Shown here piece by piece: positions 56,801 through 64,000 of a stretch of DNA of 64,000 bases. Positions within the stretch are counted from its first letter, which is position 1. Each line of letters opens with the position of its first letter. The stretch covers positions 114,888,088 to 114,952,087 of the forward strand of contig NC_035436.2 of the NCBI RefSeq assembly GCF_002127325.2, read 5' to 3'. The notes under the pieces are model-generated. The model was not told the DNA's origin. It ran no database searches and was given only the letters and a program-made list of their open reading frames with translations. The position numbers were made by a program, and so were the translations under genes. The DNA comes from Helianthus annuus. Lineage: Eukaryota > Streptophyta > Magnoliopsida > Asterales > Asteraceae.

Positions 56801-58285
56801 TCCTGGTAAGGCGAACGTAGTAGCCGATGCTTTGAGTCGCAAGGAACGTACTAAGCTTCATTGTGTTCGTGTCCAATCTGTTATTCAAGCTCAATCCGAT
56901 ATCCAAGCAAGTATTTCTCAGGCTCAACAATCTTGTGTTTCACAAGGTTTGATGGATAAAGAATTTCCTTATCACCTAACACCTGCTCTTGAACTGAAGG
57001 ACAATGGATCGTATTACTTCATGGACCGTTTGTGGGTCCCAAGCCAAGATAATCTTCGTACCTTGCTTATGGATGAACCCCATAAGTCTCGTTATTCTAG
57101 TCATCCTAGCTCAGATAAGATGTATAAGGATCTTCGTATTCAGTATTGGTGGCCTGGTATGAAGAAAGACATTGCCTTATACGTATCAAAATGCCTTACT
57201 TGTCTTATGGTTAAGGCTGAACATCAGCGTCCTTCTGGTTTATTGGAGCAACCAGAGATCCTAGTTTGGAAATGGGAAAACATTACCTTGGATCTCATTA
57301 CTAAACTTCCGCGCACAAAGAAAGGTCACGATGCCATCTGGGTAGTTGTTGATCGTCTTACTAAGTCAGCGCATTTCTTGCCAATCCGTGAGGATTTTTC
57401 GGCCGACAAACTTGCTCAAATCTACGTGGATGAAATAATAGCTCGACATGGTGTTCCTTTGAACATCATTTCTGACAGAGATGCTCGTTTCACTTCTCAT
57501 TTTTGGAGAACCATGCAATCTACTATGGGGTCCCAACTTAATCTGAGCACAGCTTATCATCCGCAAACGGATGGTCAATCTGAAAGAACAATCCAGACAC
57601 TGGAGGATATGCTTAGAGCTTGTGTGATCGATTTTGGTGGTAGTTGGGATTCACATCTTCCATTGATTGAATTCTCCTACAACAATAGTTATCACTCCAG
57701 CATCAACATGGCTCCTTTCGAGGCTCTCTATGGTCGAAAATGTCGTTCACCAGTCTGCTGGAATGAGATCGGTGAGGCTCAGCTTACTGGACCTGCCCTC
57801 ATTTTAGAGACAACAGATAAGGTTAAGAAAGTTCGTGATAACCTTCAGACAGCTAGAAGCCGTCAAAAGAGTAACGCGGACCTTGGAAAGGTGTGATCAG
57901 ATTCGGAAAGAAAGGAAAACTTGCACCTAGATACGTTGGACCATTCAAGATCGTCGAAAGAATCGGTAAGGTAGCCTACAGACTTGAGTTACCTCCTGAA
58001 CTTGGAAATGTTCATCCAACATTTCACGTGTCCAATCTCAAGAGGTTTTTAGCTGATGAGAACCTCCACATACCGCTTGACGAGATTCGTGTTGATAAAA
58101 CACTGAAATTTGTCGAGAAACCGGTGGAAATCATGGAACGTGAAGTCAAGTGGCTTAAAAGCAAGTGCATTCCTTTGGTCAAGGTTCGCTGGGAATCTAA
58201 GCGTGGACCCGAGTTTACTTGGGAATGCGAAGATCAAATGAAGGCAAAATATCCGCATCTTTTTCCACGAGTTTCCTCTAAATAA
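53853..58285 (+). pseudogene. D gag-pol polyprotein, degenerate
   Basis: Start ATG 53853 ('[13 protein letters not shown]'). The frame shifts in a CAA run near 53965-53980, then is open to 56304: capsid, knuckle '[14 protein letters not shown]' (about 54910), protease '[13 protein letters not shown]' (about 55083), RT with 'RMCIDYREL' and '[11 protein letters not shown]' (about 56092). TAG at 56302-56304 replaces a Trp of siblings; about 30 bases are lost near 56420 with a shift; RNase H '[11 protein letters not shown]' (about 56505); TAG at 56712-56714; integrase zinc finger, '[11 protein letters not shown]', '[10 protein letters not shown]', '[13 protein letters not shown]'; a deletion near 57878 removes the segment joining integrase to the chromodomain, which is then present as '[19 protein letters not shown]' (about 58167-58223). 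Stop 58283-58285. Not functional. Confidence 0.88.
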
Positions 58286-58319
58286 ATTTCGGGACGAAAT
58301 TTCCACAAGTAGGGGAGAC
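58286..58319 (+). promoter_or_regulatory. Single hairpin-PPT module of D
   Basis: Hairpin AAATTTCG / CGAAATTT (about 58285-58303), then AAGTAGGGGAGAC ending 58319, then the LTR start TGTAACATT. D has this module once, whereas A, B and C have it twice. Confidence 0.75.
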
Positions 58320-61300
58320 TGTAACATTTGTGCTCGAAATCATTATGAACAGTTCAATTATCAATAAAACAATGTTATTTGATCCCAATGTTTGTTTGGT
58401 TGTGTTTTACATTTTTCATGTTTTGACTTTTGTTCGATTTTAAACTCTATATCGCTTTCTTGAGAATTATACGCAAACTGGTGCGTAAACATACTCAGTT
58501 TAATGCGACAAATACTCCGTAACATCAACATATACTCAGCATACCTTAATAACCTTTACATAACTTAGAAATAAGTTTTGAAGGCCTTGGTATGGCAAAA
58601 ACAAGTTAATTCCCTTACAGGGACTAAATTTGACAAACTGCGAAAGTATGCCAATTTGTACTAAAACAGACATTCCGGAACATGTCCATAGGTTAAACAT
58701 ACCATAAATATCCTTTACATAGCTTAGAAATAGGCTTTGAGGGGTTTGGTATGCTAAAATAAACTTTTGGATCATTCAGGGACTAAAAGTGTCAAAAAGT
58801 GCATAAGTTTGCACTTTCGCGCATAACTTACGTTCTGAATACATCCGGACATCCAAAAATTTATGTAAGCATCCTAATATTATGCCTTAGTGTTTGGCAT
58901 GAGAAAAATCCATTCGTCGCGCAATTTGGACCGTTTTTCGCGCTTATGCGCATTCCGTCGTAATTAACCGAACATCGCGATCGTACGGCCAAACGAACCA
59001 ACATCCGACATATTTTTCAGCATGTTTCATGTCCTCAATGTTTAGGCATCATATTAGGGCTTTAAGGATGGCTTAACGGGCCTTGAACGTGTCGGAAATG
59101 GCCTTAAACCACATCAGGGACCTAAACTGTCACTTTTGGAACTTGTTTTCTGACCAGGACCTTTAGGCGGGGCGCGTAAGCCTGGAGGCAACCCTCACGC
59201 GGGCCGCGTCAGCCCTGCAGATGCAGAAACTCGTTTTTTTGCAGATTTTGGCCTTTCAATCACTCCAAAGGGCAATGCCCTTTCACAATCTCTGGAGTTA
59301 GGGTCATTATATGATACCACAACATCTTGACAAGTGTACGGATTAGATCGTGGCACGATATTCAAGAAACGATCCTAACGGTCTTGCTTTTCCTATAAAT
59401 ACCCCCCCCCATTTGTGTTAAAACCCACAAAACTGATCAAATAGCTCTAAGTTGATGCCATTGCTTCATACCTGAGCTCCTGGATCAAGTTTAGCTTTCG
59501 GGGACCCTTCGTAAGTGTTCTTTCGTTCTTTTAATCGCTTTCTAGTGCTAAAGTCAAACTTTGTTTCACTTTCTGCGTTGACCAGCTTATGGTCAACACG
59601 AAGTTCGTTGGAACTTCATAACGTGAGCGTGATCACGATGGTTATAGTCCGTAGTGACCATACCTACTGATTACCACGTTATCTAGGCTCAGTGACGAGT
59701 CGTAGTTTCGGCCAAAATGCGCATTCTTGCGTATTTTGTAACCAAACTACTCGTGGGTATCAAAACCGTTTGTTTTGATACCAAACCTGTTTTCTAAACT
59801 TAGTTAAGCATGTTCTAGCATGCTTAGCTCATCACTTTTAGTTTAGTGCTTATATAGGGTCGCAAGGTAAGCGATCTAAACAATCGCTTATACTTTCGCA
59901 CCCGACCCATTTGGTCGATCATTAGGATCCGACCAGACACATTAGGTGACCATAGTTGTATAGGGAATAACCTTCCGAGGTTATACCTTATGGTCACGAC
60001 GTTAGGCGTTCCAAACGCGTTTTACGCGAACGACGCGTTAAGGTAGCATAAGCTACCTAAACGGGTCGTAATGGGTCGTAAGCACTTAGGTTAGGTTTCA
60101 TTTCAGTATGTGGGCTTTCTTAAACCATATTACACGAGTCTCTATACTCGTTTGGTTTAGAAACCCTCATTCTATCCAAATCCTCCGATTTAGGTCCGGT
60201 ATATTAACATAGTTATCCATATTAGGTGTCGTTTGATATCCGTGATCTCTAGCATTCTTTGGTTGTTATACAAGAACTTCAAAGCAATCTCAGGTGAGTA
60301 CATAGAACCCCATCTCTTAAATGCTTTCAAGGTGTCTATGTGAGTACATAGACCCTTCTTTTACTGTTTTCCAAACTGTTTTGGGGTGAAACACATGTGC
60401 CTACTTGTTACTTTCATGCTTTCCTGTTTTCACATCATATACTTGCTATGATTATTAGTACACTATTAGTACACGATTTACATTACATTGTTTTGCTATG
60501 TATGTTTAATTAGCATACTTAGTACATTGATTTACGTTACATTTCTGCTATGTGTGTTGACTGATAGCATGCTAGCACATTGATTTACATGACTTTTATG
60601 CTATGTATGCCCATTGTGTGCGTACTTAGTACATCATTTTACACTACATTTTATGCTATGTGTGCCCATTGTGTGCATACTTAGTACATTTATTCATCAC
60701 ATGCTCACACTTTGGTATGACATTTGGTTTGTTTAAATTATACAATGTACATTCATTAACACCGATCATGCCGCCCGTTAGTAGGTAGTGGTACCATAGG
60801 ACTTGACAACTCCCATTCCTGAAATCTTGGGTTTGTTTGGATTGGAAGGAATGACCGAATACGATAAACATAACACATATAGACCTTTTAATTTGTTTAA
60901 AGGTCTATCACTACAGTCACAAAGGCTTGAATGTATGCATTTTCACAATACCGCATAGATGTTCGTATCAGTATAGCATGCAATTGTTCCACAAAACATA
61001 ACTTTGACTTAAACTATGTTTAATTCAATGCCTTGTTTTTGTGCATTTTACCTATGGCCCAATTGATATATTTTCACATGCCATACATGATATTTTGGAT
61101 ACACGTTACAATGATTTACATTAAACATAAACAATTTGACATTGATATACACATTTGGTGGTTTACATTAGACATGAACATTTTGATATGGTTACACAAT
61201 AACACTTAACAATTGATTTATACACGAACAATTTACATGGTGGTTGGTTTGGGTAAATGGTTTGAGTAACGTGGCGTATGTAATATGATACAAACATGGT

Positions 61301-61925
61301 GGATACGCCGCTGGTACTTCCTATATATAAATGTTTGTATAATATTACCTATCCTAGCATTATTTAAATCATTTCAGTTTAGACATATTACGTTTTACAC
61401 AAATAACATATTCTTCACAAGACATTATTTTTACAAACAACTTATCTTATACAAACTCATTTTACTAGATTATTCATTTAACCTTACATTTTATTTATAT
61501 ATATCATCTGATCTTATCGTTTTTCATATGATTTACAAAACAAAACAATTTACAAGGTTCATGACTGATTGTTATTAAACGTTTTCTTAAAACTTAGGTC
61601 ATGAATCCCATTTTCACAAAACCTATGTATCTCACAGGCATTTTTATGCTGACGTACCTACTTTCACATGTGTTTTCAGGAGCTATCGCTTAGGATGACG
61701 ATTGTGACACTAGGGTGGACCTGTGCCTTAGAGACATAAAACGAAGATAGACTTAGTTTGAATACGTTCTGAACACTTTATTTCCTGTTTTGAAACGATG
61801 TAACACTCGTGTTTAATAAATAAAATATAACTTTGTATGCCTTAGTTGTGAAACTATTAATTCTGTCCCAACACTCCCCGACGTTTCCGCCGCGGTTGCA
61901 TGTTATACGCGGTCATGGTGTGACA
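58320..61925 (+). repeat. 3' LTR of D (3606 bp)
   Basis: Matches the 5' copy throughout with scattered substitutions and small indels. TATAAATA at 59394-59401, donor at 60294, acceptor ending 61679. Ends TGTGACA before CGGCT and B's integrase tail. Confidence 0.9.
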
Positions 61926-62500
61926 CGGCTCGTGATCGTCAGAAAAGTTACGCTGATAAGCGCAGGAAACCACTCGAGTTCTAAGTTGGGGATCGAGTGC
62001 TACTCAAAGTCTCACCCTGGAAGGGTGTGGTTCGTTTTGGCAAACGGGGCAAACTCAATCAGCGGTATGTCGTACCGTTCGAAATCGTAGAAAGAATAGG
62101 CAAAGTGGCCTACAGACTGAACCTACCAGCAGAACTCGGTGCAGTTCACAATGTTTTCCACGTGCCGAATCTGAAGAAGTGTCTGTCAGATGAGACCCTC
62201 ACAGTTCCTTTGAAGGAGCTCACTATCGACGAACAGTTGCGATTCGTCGAAGAACCAGTTGAAATCACGGACCGGGATGTTAAGGTCCTCAAGAACACTA
62301 GAATACCCCTTGTTCGAGTTCGTTGGAACTCCCGTCGTGGCCTAGAGATCACCTGGGAACAAGAAGATCAAATGGAACTCAAGTATCCCCAGTTGTTCGC
62401 AAACAATGCAACTACTACTGAGGCTGAAGCTACTACAGAATTTCGGGACAAAATTCCAAGTCAACGGGGGGATGATGTGACACCCCAGGAAAACCAGTAA
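61926..62500 (+). pseudogene. B pol, C-terminal part with chromodomain
   Basis: Resumes 'ARDRQKSYADKRRK' with a TAA at about 61982 (CAA in siblings). Then '[19 protein letters not shown]', the tail domain '[14 protein letters not shown]', and the chromodomain '[14 protein letters not shown]...RVRWNSRRG' (about 62255-62370). The frame ends 'DVTPQENQ' with TAA at 62498-62500, just past module 1. Confidence 0.85.
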
Positions 62501-62576
62501 ACGATACAACTTACCTAGCTTCCTCAGTAACCGCATGCTAAATTTTGGGACGAAATTTCTTTCAAGTTGGGGATAA
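62437..62576 (+). promoter_or_regulatory. Duplicated hairpin-PPT module at the 3' end of B
   Basis: Module 1: GAATTTCG with a mutated right arm (CAAAATTC), purine run ACGGGGGGATGA, TGTGACA at 62476. Module 2: left arm mutated (AAATTTTG), right arm CGAAATTT intact, purine run AGTTGGGGATAA, TGTGACA at 62577, where the B LTR starts. Both mutated positions are CG to CA or TG changes. Confidence 0.7.
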
Positions 62577-64000
62577 TGTGACAACTCGAGTTTCCGAGAT
62601 TCCATATTCGCATTAATTGCACGTTGACTGTCTAGTTGTTTACTTAATTGACTTGTTTGCTTTGTAACTATGCACACTGTGTTATGATAAAACGTATTGT
62701 GATTACTGCATGTTTATGTGATTGATGTTATAAAATGAAACTTATTAGGAAACTTATACCGTTTAACTCATGAAAGAACCCAACGAAATAGAAGTCTGTT
62801 TCATCACACCAATCCCGACGAAACAGAGTTGTTTCGCCAAAAACACACCGACGAAACAGGAGCTTGTTCGTCATCCCAATCTCGACGAAACAGACGTGTT
62901 TCGCCGAGCCCAGTTTCGCCGAAGCCCATTAAGGACCCAACACGTAATGACGGGTATTTTAGTGAATCAACCAGTTCATTCGTCACACTTTTGGCAAAAC
63001 AGAAACCCTAGAACTCTTCCCACTGTGATGGCAGCTGTGTGTGATTCTCCCAAGCCCTTTAGCAATCAATTCATCTTTCCATCCATCTCGGTTAGTCGTT
63101 TGTGTGTTAATTCGGTTTCATGTTTCTTTGACTACTCGATTCAGGTTTGTGTTTATGTTGATTTCTGGAATAGATGTGATTATTTGAGTATAGTTGTCTT
63201 GATTTCGTATGCATGAAAAATCGGTTATACAACTTCATGTGAAACATGACGTGATTAGGGTTTCATGAGTCTTATGTATCATCATCCATTGCATACCTGA
63301 TTAAACCGTTTAGAACGAAATCATAGGATGGTTCTTTGAATCAACAAATCTAAACTAGTGTTAATCGTATAAATGCTTTATGATATCGTAGATTTCGTAT
63401 TTGTTCAGTAATTGTTATGCAAAGGGTACGGATTACTTGTAGGTTGTTTGGTTGAATGATTTCTGATGATTTGCTATGTGATGATTATGTAAGATTGATG
63501 ATGTTGATGTCGGCTGTTAGCATGATTAGGGTTTTCTGTGATTGTGTAACTGTCATGCGACGTAACAGACATCCTCATGACGAAACACAGGTGGCGACGA
63601 AACAAAAGTGTTTCGCCGACACCAACCTTGATGAATCAGACACGACGAAACACAAAGTGTTTCGCCGAGACCTTTAGCGACGAAACAGAGGTGACGAAAC
63701 GGAAGTGTTTCGTCGGGAGGGACTCACGGCTAAACATGGGTGTTTCGCCGAAAGGGTAAACTGCACAGTAACTTAGTTTAATCCTGTTAAACTTAACTGA
63801 GTTAGTTAACTACTGTTAAGTGTTACGCATGGCTTGTATGATTTTGGATATGTGGTTTGTACTACCTTGTGATCATTGACTGTGCATATACGTGAACTTC
63901 GTGAATACAAACTAATTATGTATACATGCGTACTTTAGGACGTGATTGATTAACTGTGAGCACATACTTTAGCATACCGAGCAAACCAAGGTGAGTTCAC
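62577..64000 (+). repeat. 3' LTR of B, cut by the window edge
   Basis: Starts TGTGACAACTCGAG and follows the 5' LTR (20186-21610) with scattered differences, including the GACGAAAC words at about 62785-62935 and 63555-63750. The window stops just after the donor AAG|GTGAGT, so the hairpin series and right end are outside. Confidence 0.9.

Larger units (their letters stand above)
49653..61925 (+). mobile_element. D: second type of Tekay-like chromovirus, inserted in B integrase
   Basis: TSD CGGCT at 49648-49652 and 61926-61930. LTRs 49653-53248 and 58320-61925, about 3.6 kb each and unrelated in sequence to those of A, B and C except for the TGTGACA end. The first roughly 390 bp of the two LTRs show about fifteen differences, so it is clearly older than C. 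PBS, gag-pol with chromodomain, and a single hairpin-PPT module are present. The coding sequence carries several stops and deletions. Confidence 0.92.
20186..64000 (+). mobile_element. B: Tekay-like Ty3/gypsy chromovirus, host of A and D
   Basis: 5' LTR 20186-22449, PBS, gag to 23838, then element A; gag-pol resumes at 46639 and runs to 49652, then element D; the integrase tail and chromodomain resume at 61931 and end near 62500, followed by the 3' LTR from 62577, which runs off the window. Exact 5-bp duplications (ATTGT, CGGCT) prove that A and D inserted into B. The Tekay/Del label follows from a C-terminal chromodomain of the '[16 protein letters not shown]' kind and an initiator-Met PBS; established for the lineage. 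Visible B sequence without the inserts is about 8.7 kb. Confidence 0.88.

Overview
The window is repeat DNA from a large plant nuclear genome. I see no cellular gene, tRNA, rRNA or CRISPR array. Every supported feature is an LTR retrotransposon or a fragment of one. The protein families (a Ty1/copia SIRE-like element with a long downstream ORF, Tekay/Del-like Ty3/gypsy chromoviruses, an Athila-like integrase) and their wording resemble retroelements I know from Asteraceae, so a composite-family dicot is my best guess. That assignment is inference from recall.

Left block (1-18895): three SIRE-like copia pieces. E0 (+, 1-3025) is the 3' end of an element: the C-terminal half of the env-position ORF, a PPT and a 451-bp LTR. 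E1 (-, 3026 to about 14200) has gag, a long acidic linker, a second zinc knuckle, protease, integrase, RT-RNase H and then the N-terminal half of the same env-position ORF, cut at 3026 by E0. E2 (-, about 14200-18895) has a 5' LTR, PBS, gag, linker and second knuckle, and is truncated before the protease.

Centre and right (18896-64000): a nest of gypsy elements. Base layer: an Athila-like integrase fragment (-, 19815-20185) next to a truncated LTR called F (18896-19814). Element B (+, 20186 to beyond 64000) abuts it. B's gag is split by element A (23839-46633, TSD ATTGT). A is split by element C (30025-40024, TSD GCGCC) and by a minus-strand solo LTR (41364-43964, TSD ACTGA). B's integrase is split by element D (49653-61925, TSD CGGCT). 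All four duplications are exact, so the order of events can be read: B, then A and D, then C and the solo LTR inside A. C's two LTRs differ at 5 of 2440 positions, so it is very young.

The interest lies mainly in the non-coding parts of these elements. (1) The LTRs of A, B, C and F carry a tandem series of short hairpins whose arms co-vary between units. (2) Almost all LTRs have a consensus donor (AAG|GTGAGT) and an acceptor (TTGCAG or similar) flanking that series, which suggests an intron inside the LTR. (3) Gag of A, B and C carries a 90-95 nt phase-1 intron-like gap at the same place. (4) The hairpin-PPT-TGTGACA module at the 3' end is duplicated, and the LTR starts at the first copy in A and the solo LTR but at the second in B and C. 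(5) Each family carries its own dense set of short CG-containing words. Coding regions are mostly degenerate; C is closest to intact but has two single-base frameshifts.
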